Shown here piece by piece: positions 30,247 through 39,503 of a stretch of 64,000 nucleotides of DNA. Every line of letters starts with the position of its first letter. Positions within the stretch are counted from its first letter, which is position 1. The notes under the pieces were generated by a model. That model worked only from the letters and a program-made list of their open reading frames with translations, made no database searches and had not been told where the DNA came from. Source of the DNA: Clostridium sp. C2-6-12 (GTDB taxonomy: Bacteria > Bacillota > Clostridia > Clostridiales > Clostridiaceae); contig NZ_JAABNP010000003.1 of the NCBI RefSeq assembly GCF_009928485.1, positions 186,001-250,000 of the forward strand, given 5' to 3'. The position numbers and the translations under genes were made by a program.

Positions 30247-31158
30247 TTACTCACTTAATACTAATTGTGATTTAAATACTATCACAGCATCACCACAAAT
30301 TTTAACTTCAACTGGTTCCCCTTCTTCAATCTTCACTTCCACTTCAATTATACCTGCTCTATTTATGGCTTCTCCTTGTTTAATTTTAAATTTAAATAAG
30401 GAATTATTATGTTTAACATGATTATAATGAACAAGATATGCACCTAAAGGACCATTTGCATTACCTGTAACAGGATCCTCATTAATACCTACTGCTGGTG
30501 CAAACATTCTTCCATTAATTAAAATATCTGCTTCTTGTTGATTAACTGTAAAAACATAATATCCGTTACATTTAATAATTTTGCTCAATTTAGAAAGTGC
30601 ATCATAATCTGGCTTTAAACTATTTAAAGTTTCAATATCTTTTATTCCAATCATAACCTTAGAATGACCTGTAGATACAATTTGAATTTTATAATTATCT
30701 AACAAATCACTTTCTTTTATATTAAGAGCTATCAATAATTTCTTTTTACTTTCATCTTCAATGATATTTCCAAACTCAATTTTACCTTGAGTCATAACAA
30801 TTTTATAATCATTATTTTCCTTTATTATATCAACAGGCAAAATACCAGCACCTGTTTTTTGATAAGTCCTAGAACTATTAAGTTCATTTTCAATAGCCCT
30901 TGCATAATGAGCAGCAATAGTAGCATGGCCACAGATTGGCACTTCACTTGTAGGTGTAAAAAAACGTACATGTGTATCATAGTCACTGCTATCTGAAGAA
31001 AAAATAAAAGCTGTTTCAGAGTTATTTAATTCCCTTGCTATTTTCTGCATTTCATAATCTGTTAATCCATCTGCATTTGTTATTACTCCTGCAGGATTTC
31101 CTGTGAATTTTTCTTTTGTGAATGAATCAATTTGATATAAATTATACTTTCTAATCAT
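30247..31158 (-). CDS. PhzF-family isomerase
   Basis: A 303-residue member of the PhzF/diaminopimelate-epimerase-like fold. Motifs are FTGNPAGVI (about residues 18-26), ELNNSETAFI with the likely catalytic Glu, EVPICGHATIAAHYA and NEDPVTGNANGPLGAY. Family members catalyse isomerisation of small substrates; only a few make phenazines. No phenazine genes are nearby, so the substrate is unknown. Confidence 0.9.
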   Translation of the reverse strand: MIRKYNLYQIDSFTKEKFTGNPAGVITNADGLTDYEMQKIARELNNSETAFIFSSDSSDYDTHVRFFTPTSEVPICGHATIAAHYARAIENELNSSRTYQKTGAGILPVDIIKENNDYKIVMTQGKIEFGNIIEDESKKKLLIALNIKESDLLDNYKIQIVSTGHSKVMIGIKDIETLNSLKPDYDALSKLSKIIKCNGYYVFTVNQQEADILINGRMFAPAVGINEDPVTGNANGPLGAYLVHYNHVKHNNSLFKFKIKQGEAINRAGIIEVEVKIEEGEPVEVKICGDAVIVFKSQLVLSE

Positions 31159-31344
31159 ATTTAACCTCTTATATATTAATTATTTTGAATTTATTTCTTT
31201 TTAGTTTAATAGAAAACATAAACTCCAATATTATAATTAATTATAAAACTCATAAAATGCACAAGCAAGTATGGACTTTTCACTTATAGCCAAACTTAAT
31301 TCACAAAACCAACTTATTTCCATATTAAACATTTATTCAATTTG

Positions 31345-31373
31345 TTGTTTTGCGAATAATGTGTTAATATATT
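31345..31373 (+). promoter_or_regulatory. Candidate sigma-A promoter of putP
   Basis: TTGTTT at 31345-31350, a 17-base spacer, and TATATT at 31368-31373, about 90 bases before the putP start. Matches the vegetative consensus at both hexamers with the standard spacing. The rest of the 303-base gap (31159-31461) shows no other clear feature. Confidence 0.5.
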
Positions 31374-31461
31374 CATGTAATTTTTATAAAAAAGTCATTA
31401 TATTTATCTAATATTTGTAAATTTATAAAAATAAGCAATATTTTATAAGGGGGCAATTTAT

Positions 31462-32937
31462 ATGCAATTTTGGTCTATTTCTGCAATTGGAGTATACCTA
31501 GCCATTTTACTTGGAATAGGTTATTATTCTTACAGAAAAACTTCTAATCTTCAAGATTACATGATAGGAGGAAGAGGTCTTGGCCCTATGGTTACAGCAC
31601 TATCAGCTGGTGCAAGTGATATGAGCGGATGGATGCTTATGGGACTTCCTGGGGCAGTTTATTTAACTGGAATTTCAAGCATTTGGATAGGTATAGGCTT
31701 AACATTAGGAGCATATTTAAATTATCTTTTACTAGCTCCAAGATTTCGAGTTTATACGGAATTAGCAAATGACTCATTAACAGTACCTGATTACTTAGAA
31801 AACCGTTTTAAAGATACATCAAATATGCTTAGACTTGTATCAGGCATTGTAATTCTTGTTTTCTTTGTTCTTTATATTTCATCAGGTATTGTGGCTGGTG
31901 GAAAGCTATTTGTTGACACTTTTAAACTAACTTATACTATGGGTGTTGTTGTTACCTTATCTGTTGTTGTTCTTTATACATATTTTGGAGGATTTTTAGC
32001 AGTAAGTCTTACAGATTTCTTTCAAGGAACCTTGATGTTTATATGTTTAGTTGTAGTTCCTGTTGTAGCTTACATGAATATAGGCTTAGCACCTGGAGAA
32101 TTTGTAAAACAAATTCAAAGTATTGACCCTGCACTATTTGATATGTTTAGAGGTACTAGTATTTCTACGATAATTGGTCTTTTAGCCTGGGGTCTTGGCT
32201 ATTTTGGCCAGCCACATATAATTGTCCGTTTTATGGCTATAAATTCTGCTAAGGAATTAAAATCAGCAAGAAGAATTGGTATCGGCTGGATGGCTATTGG
32301 ACTTTTAGGTGCTGTTGCCAGTGGACTAATCGGTCTTGTATTTTTCACTCAACGTCAAAGCCCATTAAGTGATCCTGAAACAGTATTTCTTCGACTTGGA
32401 GACATATTATTCCATCCATTTATTACAGGAATAATATTATCTGCAGTACTTGCTGCTATTATGAGTACACTTTCTTCTCAGCTTTTGGTTTGCTCAAGTT
32501 CAGTTACAAAAGACTTTTATCTAACTTTCTTTAACAAAAAAGCAACTGAAAAACAACAGATGGTAATAGGAAGATTAGCTGTAGTTGCAATTGCTGCACT
32601 CGCAACAATACTCGCATACCTTCCAAATAAGACTATACTAAGTATAGTTGGGCAGGCTTGGGCTGGTTTTGGTTCAGCTTTTGGCCCAGTACTTTTATTA
32701 AGCCTTTACTGGAAGAGGATGAATAAATGGGGAGCTCTTTCAGGTATGATTGTTGGTGGTTTGACAGTTATCTTATGGATTACAACTGGTTTATCTGCTT
32801 ACCTATACGAAATGATTCCAGGCTTTGCACTTTCTCTTATTTCAGTTGTTGTAGTAAGTCTTTTAACAGAAGAAGTTCATGAAGATGTTCACGATGAATT
32901 TGATAAAATGCAAAATATATTAGCTGATATTGAATAA
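31462..32937 (+). CDS. putP: Sodium/proline symporter
   Basis: Solute:sodium symporter family transporter, 491 residues with about 13 hydrophobic segments. The region GGRGLGPMVTALSAGASDMSGWMLMGLPGAVY, in pieces GGRGLGP and GASDMSGWMLMG, is the PutP hallmark, with GLGYFGQPHIIVRFMAI and SSQLLVCSSSVTKDFY further on. The acidic C-terminal tail is cytoplasmic. It takes up proline with sodium for nutrition or osmoprotection. AAGGGGGC provides the ribosome binding site, and a strong terminator follows. Confidence 0.93.
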   Translation: MQFWSISAIGVYLAILLGIGYYSYRKTSNLQDYMIGGRGLGPMVTALSAGASDMSGWMLMGLPGAVYLTGISSIWIGIGLTLGAYLNYLLLAPRFRVYTELANDSLTVPDYLENRFKDTSNMLRLVSGIVILVFFVLYISSGIVAGGKLFVDTFKLTYTMGVVVTLSVVVLYTYFGGFLAVSLTDFFQGTLMFICLVVVPVVAYMNIGLAPGEFVKQIQSIDPALFDMFRGTSISTIIGLLAWGLGYFGQPHIIVRFMAINSAKELKSARRIGIGWMAIGLLGAVASGLIGLVFFTQRQSPLSDPETVFLRLGDILFHPFITGIILSAVLAAIMSTLSSQLLVCSSSVTKDFYLTFFNKKATEKQQMVIGRLAVVAIAALATILAYLPNKTILSIVGQAWAGFGSAFGPVLLLSLYWKRMNKWGALSGMIVGGLTVILWITTGLSAYLYEMIPGFALSLISVVVVSLLTEEVHEDVHDEFDKMQNILADIE

Positions 32938-32942
32938 TAAAT

Positions 32943-32998
32943 GTAAAAAAGCTGATTTTAGATAATCAACAAATTATCTAAAATCAGCTTTATTAAAT
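32943..32998 (+). terminator. Terminator of putP
   Basis: AAAGCTGATTTTAGATAAT at 32948-32966 pairs perfectly (19 bp) with ATTATCTAAAATCAGCTTT at 32973-32991. Confidence 0.85.
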
Positions 32999-33033
32999 AA
33001 TATATTAGTATTTACATTTTATTTAAGTTCATA

Positions 33034-33426
33034 TTATTTCATATATATACCTATCATCTCCATCTTATCATTATATGATATGGTAAATTGAACATTTCCT
33101 TTTTCATATTTTGCATTTACTATTACTACAGCCGAATCATCTTTTCCAACAAAAGCTTCTTTATTTATAGACTCAAACTTTCCAAGCTTGTTCTTCATCA
33201 TTTCCCAAGACTCTTTTAACTTTTCTGCTGTTAACTTTGATTTTAAGTCTTGACTGCCTGTTGCAATAACTTCGTCATATTTTTCATTGTTTAAATTGTC
33301 TATCACAGTTTCCACTGATGTTTTTAATTTATCTTCACTAAAAGCATCACTCAATTTTGTAGCTCCACAACCTGTAAACATCATACACAATATTATTATA
33401 CTAACTATTCTTATAAATGGTCTCAT
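33034..33426 (-). CDS. DUF3887 lipoprotein
   Basis: A 130-residue lipoprotein with a hydrophobic N terminus and lipobox FTGC (Cys at residue 20). The mature part (VIDNLNNEKYDEVIATGSQDLKSKL, in pieces LNNEKYDEVI and SQDLKSKL) matches DUF3887, a domain of unknown function often found in secreted Firmicute proteins. It follows the yhfC-like gene by one base, so the two are an operon. Confidence 0.8.
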   Translation of the reverse strand: MRPFIRIVSIIILCMMFTGCGATKLSDAFSEDKLKTSVETVIDNLNNEKYDEVIATGSQDLKSKLTAEKLKESWEMMKNKLGKFESINKEAFVGKDDSAVVIVNAKYEKGNVQFTISYNDKMEMIGIYMK

Positions 33427-33427
33427 T

Positions 33428-34213
33428 TTAAATCTCCTCTTCTAACTTATTAAATAATCCTTTTGATTTAATAATAAATATCATAGCTACAATAGCTGAT
33501 ATTCCAACAAAAACTTCTAATCCTAGCATTCCCATACCAAAAACTTTTGGAAATATTATTACTGGTGAATCAATAATAGTATGCATTAATATAGCCATTC
33601 CTAGATATATTAGTTTTCTCTTTCTAATTCCATATAAAACTAACAAAGTTAGTGCAATTTGAATTGTAATTGCAAAAATTCTTTCAATACCTCCAAGTAA
33701 TATAATCATACTACCTGTGCTATTGAATAAGGCTCTTAGGCTTTCTTCACTCATGCCTAATTTACTTGCATCAAAAGTTCCATTATTCATTCCTATTAAA
33801 ATCACTAAATTACTTATAGATGAAGTGCCCGTAAGCACCATTGCCTCTATGCCCCCATGACCAAATCCAAAAGCAATTCCATCAATCCAACTTCTATTAT
33901 TTTTCAATCCTATTTTAAAACCTAAAAATCTTCCTACTTCTTCAAATATCCCTGCTGTTATTCCTAAAAATAATCCATATAATATAGGATTAGATATAGA
34001 CATTACATTGTACCAAGCCATTTTAGGTAAAACGAGTTGTATTATAGGAATTCTTGTGAACACTTGAAAAAATAAAAACACTCCCATTCCAATGAAAAAT
34101 GATTTCACCACTTTCTTTTTAGTTACTATAAAATAAGTAAGTGCCCCTATAGGAATTCCAAAACATATAATAATATTAATTATAAAACAAACAATTAACG
34201 ATGTATCTTTCAT
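33428..34213 (-). CDS. YhfC-family intramembrane metalloprotease
   Basis: A 261-residue protein with about seven hydrophobic segments. The putative active-site motifs are FEEVGRF (Glu 91 and 92) and GFGHGGIEAM (His 119), with a further His in MHTIIDSP. This is the CAAX-protease-like YhfC pattern. Substrates are unknown; related enzymes process bacteriocin or signal precursors or give bacteriocin immunity. It lies just downstream of the two-component genes and is probably cotranscribed with the following lipoprotein gene. Confidence 0.82.
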   Translation of the reverse strand: MKDTSLIVCFIINIIICFGIPIGALTYFIVTKKKVVKSFFIGMGVFLFFQVFTRIPIIQLVLPKMAWYNVMSISNPILYGLFLGITAGIFEEVGRFLGFKIGLKNNRSWIDGIAFGFGHGGIEAMVLTGTSSISNLVILIGMNNGTFDASKLGMSEESLRALFNSTGSMIILLGGIERIFAITIQIALTLLVLYGIRKRKLIYLGMAILMHTIIDSPVIIFPKVFGMGMLGLEVFVGISAIVAMIFIIKSKGLFNKLEEEI

Positions 34214-34248
34214 CTAGTCACATCCTTTTATAAATATTAAATAATAAT

Positions 34249-35554
34249 TTAAACTATTGGAATTACAATATTGACTTTAAATAGCTTTTGATCATAATAT
34301 ATTCTCATATTACCTTCATATTTTTCTAAAGCTTTTTTAACATTAACCAATCCAATACCTTCATGATTTTTCTTTTTAGATATAATTCCATTTTTATTTT
34401 CCTTAGGTATTTCATTAATTGTATTACTTAAATTAATAACAATAAATTCATTAAACTTATCAACCTTAAAATTAATTAACTTGTCATCTTTAACTTCTAT
34501 ACAAGCTTCTCTTGCATTATCAAATAAATTAGCAAAAATCGTTGTTAAATCAATATCCTTTATAAAATCTAAATTTATATCTCCTATCTGGCATTTTAAT
34601 TTAATATCTAAAAGTTCTGCCTTTTGAGCCTGGTCATTTACAATAATATTTAAAACCTTATTATTCGTATAGTATTTTTGACCTAACTCTTCTAGCATTT
34701 CATACATATCTTTTGCATACTCACTGGCAATATGATTTTCCTTTAAGTTATACAGCTGCTCAATTGATTGGAGATGATTCTTCATATCATGAATCACCTT
34801 CCGTGAATTCTTATACTTCTTTTCCAAATTATTATAGTATTCATATTGCATCTTAGACTTCTGTTCATAAAGTGCTATTTCATTTTTTAATATATTATTT
34901 TTTGATATTGATTCAAAAATATTAGTAATATACAAATTTAAAACAATAATAAATATTAAGTTTACTATAAGCAAAATAATTTCTTCCATTGAAGCATAAA
35001 TTTGAACATATATTATTAAAGTCATAATATAAAAAATACTGAAGGCTGGAAGAATTAAAAAGATTAAATATTGCACTGGAGTAATCTTTTCAATTTTCCT
35101 ATTCTTAAACCAAATAATAAACAATCTAGAGACACTTAAATTTGCAAACTGGGTAACAATTGAACCTGTAATTATATAAAAATCTAAATTAGCAAAATTA
35201 ATGTTAAATACTTTATAAACTAATTGTAATAAAATACTTATTACAATTTGAAAACAACACAAAAACAAAATAAATATACTATAATATAAAATATGTATTT
35301 TATTATTATTATACAAAAAGTGTCCAATAATTATTGTTCCCCCAAGACTTGCTATTATATTTATTAAGGAATTACCATATATATTAATTCCAAAAAGAAC
35401 TAAGGTGAATGCAATATAAGCTAATATATATGTATTTTTTGTAATATATAGTTCTACCTAACTTACTCATAAAATCAAAAATAATATAAGTTGATAGGAA
35501 ACCAAGCAGAACTGAAATTATCTGACTAAATACTGAAATTGGATTATCAAACAT
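34249..35554 (-). CDS. AgrC-like sensor histidine kinase, apparent frameshift near 35,435
   Basis: GHKL-type kinase of the peptide-sensing HPK10 class. The downstream open part (34249 up to about 35,465) gives several membrane segments, then the H-box VIHDMKNHLQS, N-box FANLFDNAREAC and G-box GIGLVNVK. The expected N terminus, starting at ATG 35554 after AGGAGG (MFDNPISVFSQIISVLLGF), is in a different frame. The two frames overlap at a run of six T (35435-35440; A6 in the message); one base fewer there joins them into a continuous protein reading ...YYKNTYILAYIAF. The gene may be mutated, misread, or slippery. Otherwise translation could start at the TTG at 35316. It lies 22 bases after the response regulator gene. 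Confidence 0.8.
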
Positions 35555-35576
35555 AGCTGCCTCCTGATTTTTATAT

Positions 35577-36278
35577 TTAAATATGATTTTCTAAAAATAT
35601 ATTAAGCTGTTCCCTAAATTCTGCTGATTTCTTTTGAGAAAGAGGAATAATACTTCCATCCATCATATAAATATCATAACCTTTTATAGATTTTACATAG
35701 AATAAATTGACTGTAAAACTCTTATGAGGCATTAAAAAGCCATATCTACTCATAAAATCTGCAACAGTTGTTATTTTTTCTTTTAAAATATAGGTCTTAT
35801 TTAATGCTTTTAGTTTAACCTTGCGATTTAAATATTCAAAGAAATAAATGTCTTTTGGTGATAATCTCATTATTCCCTCTTCAGTTATAAATTCAATTAA
35901 AGTTTCTTCCTTTTCGTTTGTTCCATATGAAATAACTTCATCTAACTGCTTATATATTTCTTCTTTTTTAACTGGCTTATTTAAATATCCAAAAGCATGA
36001 ACTGAAAAAGCTAAGTTAATATAATCAGTAAAATTAGTCACATAAATTATTTTTACATTCTTATCATAATTTCTTATTTCTCTTGCTGTTTCAATCCCAT
36101 TAATTCCAGACATATCAATATCTAAAAATATAACATCAAACTTATTTTTTATTTTTAATAATTCTTCTCCGCTATTATATATACTAATTGTAAATTTTAC
36201 TTTTTCATATGCTTCCAGTAAGTTTTTCATTTGCTTTACAATATTAAGATCGTCATCACATATTGCTATATTCAACAT
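35577..36278 (-). CDS. LytTR-family response regulator, AgrA-like
   Basis: A 233-residue regulator. The receiver domain (1 to about 120) has acidic residues CDDD at 8-10, phosphoacceptor Asp 53 in FLDIDMSG, and the conserved Lys in NKPVKK. The C-terminal LytTR DNA-binding domain has YFFEYLNRKVKLKA, then FLMPHKSFTVNLFYVKSI. It probably works with the adjacent kinase to control peptide, bacteriocin or transport genes; no agrB or agrD gene was found in the window. Confidence 0.92.
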   Translation of the reverse strand: MLNIAICDDDLNIVKQMKNLLEAYEKVKFTISIYNSGEELLKIKNKFDVIFLDIDMSGINGIETAREIRNYDKNVKIIYVTNFTDYINLAFSVHAFGYLNKPVKKEEIYKQLDEVISYGTNEKEETLIEFITEEGIMRLSPKDIYFFEYLNRKVKLKALNKTYILKEKITTVADFMSRYGFLMPHKSFTVNLFYVKSIKGYDIYMMDGSIIPLSQKKSAEFREQLNIFLENHI

Positions 36279-36465
36279 AACACTTCTCCATATTATTCTA
36301 AACTTATTTAATTTTGCAGATTTCCTAGGACATGCTAATTATATAATTGGCAAAAAATATTTACAATATAACTTTCATAAGATACAGTTTTTTTGCTCAA
36401 AATACATATAAAGTATTAGTGAAATTATTTTTCTATCTACTTTTTAATTTGTATTTTATTCATAA

Positions 36466-36496
36466 TAAAAACACCTACGATTGATTCGTAGGTGCT
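36466..36496 (-). terminator. Terminator of the ABC exporter gene
   Basis: CACCTACGA at 36472-36480 pairs with TCGTAGGTG at 36486-36494; five U residues follow on the minus strand. Confidence 0.85.
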
Positions 36497-36571
36497 ATCA
36501 ATTAATTTCTTATTTCGTTGTACTTAATTCCTATATTTATTAAAAAACTCAAAATTTTATGTCTGACATTA

Positions 36572-38269
36572 TTAACAATTTTCTATTGAAGTACTCCACA
36601 ATTGTTGAAAATATTGATTACTTTCTAACAATCCCTCAAAATTACCTTCCCCAACAATTTTTCCTTTTTTGAATACGTAAATTTTTTCATACTCTTTTAT
36701 TGTATTTAAACGATGCGCTATTGTTATAATTGTTTTATTCTTTAATTGCGTCATAACATTTTTCATTACTAATTCTTCTGTAACATTGTCCATAGCTGAA
36801 GTAGCTTCATCTAATATAATAATTTTTGCTTCTCCAAAAAAGACTCTAGCCAAGGCCAGTCTTTGGCGTTCTCCTCCAGAAAGCATGATACCTTTTTCTC
36901 CAACTTCTGTATCAAGTCCTTTAGGTAGTGAAGAATAAAAAGATGATAGACCAACACTTTTTAATGCGGCTACAACTTCATTATCAGAAATATCTTTGTC
37001 AAAAACAATGTTTTCTCGCAAGTTTCCATCAAAAATAGGAGCTTCTTGTGAAGTATAAGAAACATACTCATAAAAGTCATTCAAATTAACTTCTGCTAAA
37101 TTATTTGTGTCTACATAAATATTGCCTTTATCAGCTTTAAGTAAACCTATTATTTGCTTAACAATAGTCGATTTTCCAGAGCCGCTTTCTCCTACAAACG
37201 CCACTGAACTTCCTGCTTTGATTTTAAATGATAACTCCTCGAAAACCTTCTTACCGTCATAAGAAAAACAAACTTTATCAAAAGATATATTTCCTTGAAC
37301 TTCCATAGAATTTATTTTTTTGCCTGAATGTAATTTAACATCATCTGGCATATCTAATAAATCTGTATATCTCTTGAAAGCACTTCTATCTAATTTATAT
37401 TGAACAAACAACACATTGAATATTGCAACAGGTGAATAAGCCTTATCAATTAAAGTAATTAATGCAACTACAGCTCCTGCTGACAATGTATTCCCCTTCC
37501 AGCTTATAAATATTATGATTACTTTGATAATTGTAATAAATAATGCAAAAATAGCAAAAAATGCTTCATGAATCATCTTCATTTTCGTTTTTGAATTTAC
37601 AATGTTCCTTGATGTATCTTCTGCTTTTTCTATCTCAGAATGAAATCTTTTGTTAGTTCTAAAAACAACTAATTCCATAAATCCACGGACTACATACTTA
37701 TTAAAAATTTCTTCATTATTTAAAATATGAGCTTTAATATTATACAAATATTTAAGTAACATATTTGTTATTATAAAAACAAATATATAACCAATTCCAA
37801 TATAAATCATAATGTTTTTATCAATGTTTGCTATAAATATTAAGCTAAAAAATATGCTTGGAATCAATTCCCTAAGTGATTTAAAATAAAAATCAAACAA
37901 TATACTCTTACCTGCATTGGCTCCTGATTCAATTTTTTGAACAAGATTTCCTGTTCCCAAAGCTTGATAATATTTATAATCTATTGTGCTCATTTTTTTT
38001 AGTGCTTTAAGTTTAAAACCTAAAAATATGCTTTCAGATAATTTACAACCTGGATATTCATCAATATAATTTAATCCACAAATTATCAATAAAACAAAAC
38101 CATAAATCAATAGTGTTGTTATTGATAATTTGTTGGAACTAAAATCATCTAAAACCTTTTGAAAATAGCTGGCACTAAAAGAATTCAATAAAGCCAAAGC
38201 TATTCCGAGTAATATATAAATTGTAGTTAATACTTTTTTATTTTTTAAAATTTCTAAATTGTGTTTCAT
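36572..38269 (-). CDS. ABC transporter, fused permease and ATP-binding domains
   Basis: A 565-residue exporter half-transporter. Six membrane segments fill residues 1 to about 310. The nucleotide-binding domain has Walker A GESGSGKST, signature LSGGERQRLALARV, Walker B IIILDEATSAMD and the H-loop IAHRLNTI. Such proteins export peptides, lipids or drugs, normally as dimers. It lies upstream of the LytTR two-component genes, which may regulate it. Its leader contains a promoter-like site and mutually exclusive hairpins, suggesting attenuation. The start has GAGGAG about seven bases upstream. Confidence 0.92.
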   Translation of the reverse strand: MKHNLEILKNKKVLTTIYILLGIALALLNSFSASYFQKVLDDFSSNKLSITTLLIYGFVLLIICGLNYIDEYPGCKLSESIFLGFKLKALKKMSTIDYKYYQALGTGNLVQKIESGANAGKSILFDFYFKSLRELIPSIFFSLIFIANIDKNIMIYIGIGYIFVFIITNMLLKYLYNIKAHILNNEEIFNKYVVRGFMELVVFRTNKRFHSEIEKAEDTSRNIVNSKTKMKMIHEAFFAIFALFITIIKVIIIFISWKGNTLSAGAVVALITLIDKAYSPVAIFNVLFVQYKLDRSAFKRYTDLLDMPDDVKLHSGKKINSMEVQGNISFDKVCFSYDGKKVFEELSFKIKAGSSVAFVGESGSGKSTIVKQIIGLLKADKGNIYVDTNNLAEVNLNDFYEYVSYTSQEAPIFDGNLRENIVFDKDISDNEVVAALKSVGLSSFYSSLPKGLDTEVGEKGIMLSGGERQRLALARVFFGEAKIIILDEATSAMDNVTEELVMKNVMTQLKNKTIITIAHRLNTIKEYEKIYVFKKGKIVGEGNFEGLLESNQYFQQLWSTSIENC

Positions 38270-38300
38270 AACTGCACTCCTCTAATTTTTAATATATAAT

Positions 38301-38486
38301 TAAAAATCAGTACAGTTGATACTGTAAGCACATTCTTTTAATCTCAGTACAATCTGCTCACAGATTATTCAACTGTACTGAGCAGTTATCTCGTTTAAAT
38401 CTCACCACTTAATTCACGTCCCTTCACAAGCACCTTTGTAAAAGCCTTGCCCTTTTAAGTATAATAATCATTACATCCATAATCAA
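38301..38486 (-). promoter_or_regulatory. Promoter and attenuator-like leader of the ABC exporter gene
   Basis: On the minus strand: TTGATT (38481-38486), a 17-base spacer and TATACT (38458-38463) form a near-consensus sigma-A promoter. The leader holds segment 1, CTCAGTACAGTTGA (38382-38369); segment 2, CAGATTGTACTGAG (38356-38343); and segment 3, TCAACTGTACTG (38319-38308). Segment 3 is followed by five U residues. Segment 1 can pair with 2 (9 + 6 bp) or perfectly with 3 (12 bp). A 16-codon GTG-started ORF (38408 to 38358) runs through segment 1. Function is inferred from pairing only. Confidence 0.5.
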
Positions 38487-38524
38487 GTTTTTTTATACTG
38501 CCTTTACCATTATATAATCAGCAT

Positions 38525-39058
38525 CTATGTATTAACCTTATATACTTTATCATAAACAATATTTTTAAACTTTATAAATTCTGAATTATCAACTGTTCTT
38601 GGATAACTCATAACCTTAAGAGGCAAAAAATCATGTTGCTTTTGCATAGGAGGTTGTAAATAATGAAAGTCATTTAAATAAAATCCAAGTCTCTCGTAAA
38701 ATTTAATTCTTCTCATGGATATTTTATCTTGCGGAAGCTCTACTTCTAAAAATATCAACTTATTAGATTTATTTAAGTAATCTTTTAACATTAAACTTCC
38801 TATTCCATGTCCTCTTAACTCGTTTGCTACCGCAAAATGTTCAATAAAGTTAAACTCATTAAATTTCCAATTTGCTAAAAAAGCATTTATGCTTTTTTCT
38901 TCATTTTTATTCACTATTATTTCATATTCTAATTTATGAAGAAGTTCCTTTTGATCCTCATAATTTCGCCTTTCTATACTTGGAAAAGCTTCCTTCATTA
39001 ACTCAAAAAAATTATTAAAATCAGAATAATTGAACTTCTTTAAACTTAACTTGTCCAT
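38525..39058 (-). CDS. GNAT-family N-acetyltransferase
   Basis: A 177-residue GNAT-fold protein. The acetyl-CoA motif is ANELRGHGIGSLML (about residues 75-88), preceded by the strand EHFAV and followed by LEVELPQ and RIKFYERLGFYLN. The acceptor is unknown. ATG 39058 has GGAG eight bases upstream; a GTG three codons earlier is less likely. Confidence 0.85.
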   Translation of the reverse strand: MDKLSLKKFNYSDFNNFFELMKEAFPSIERRNYEDQKELLHKLEYEIIVNKNEEKSINAFLANWKFNEFNFIEHFAVANELRGHGIGSLMLKDYLNKSNKLIFLEVELPQDKISMRRIKFYERLGFYLNDFHYLQPPMQKQHDFLPLKVMSYPRTVDNSEFIKFKNIVYDKVYKVNT

Positions 39059-39144
39059 TTTTTTCACTCCAATTAATTTATTAAATATTTTCTTCTTACA
39101 ACTGTATTTAAATCAAGCATTCATATTTCAAGATTATTAACATA

Positions 39145-39190
39145 TAAAATAAAGGATTCCCTGCGCAAACACAAAGGTACCCTTTATTAA
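39145..39190 (-). terminator. Probable terminator after the acidic small-protein gene
   Basis: AATAAAGG near 39148-39155 pairs with CCTTTATT at 39181-39188; the minus-strand RNA continues UUUUAU. Confidence 0.5.
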
Positions 39191-39220
39191 GAATATTAAT
39201 TTATTTGTATACTTAACTTT

Positions 39221-39481
39221 TTAATCTTCTTCATTAAAATCGTGAGCAAATACCTCATCCATATTTTTAAAACTTAAACCACCTGCTTCATAGCAGTCTA
39301 ATATTGCAGTTTCCATTTCTTCTAGTGGAATATCATCAAATGTTTCACAAAGAAAACCTTCATCTATATATGATTGACAAATAGCTTCTTTTAATTCCTC
39401 TATTGAAACACCATTTTCTTGAAATAACTTTAAAAATAACTCTTTAGTTTTAATTTCTTTTTCTTGTATACTTAATTCCAT
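39221..39481 (-). CDS. Small acidic protein downstream of the DUF523 gene
   Basis: An 86-residue, strongly acidic, helical protein (MELSIQEKEIKTKELFLKLF..., ending HDFNEED). No known domain was recognised. It contains the helix-like segment GVSIEELKEAICQSY, similar in style to LSIEEVKEIL in the C-terminal extension of the upstream DUF523 protein. The start is uncertain: a longer reading frame begins at 39523 and overlaps the upstream gene, and neither start has an ideal ribosome binding site. Confidence 0.5.
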   Translation of the reverse strand: MELSIQEKEIKTKELFLKLFQENGVSIEELKEAICQSYIDEGFLCETFDDIPLEEMETAILDCYEAGGLSFKNMDEVFAHDFNEED

Positions 39482-39503
39482 ATTCAATCTAAAAAATCCC
39501 CTT

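Noticed and set aside
35316..36278. Complete agr quorum-sensing locus
   Set aside because: Only AgrC/AgrA-like parts are present; no AgrB protease or AgrD-like peptide ORF was found nearby.
38301..38500. T-box riboswitch upstream of the ABC exporter
   Set aside because: No AGGGUGGNACCGCG-type T-box sequence or specifier loop is visible, and the gene is not amino-acid related.
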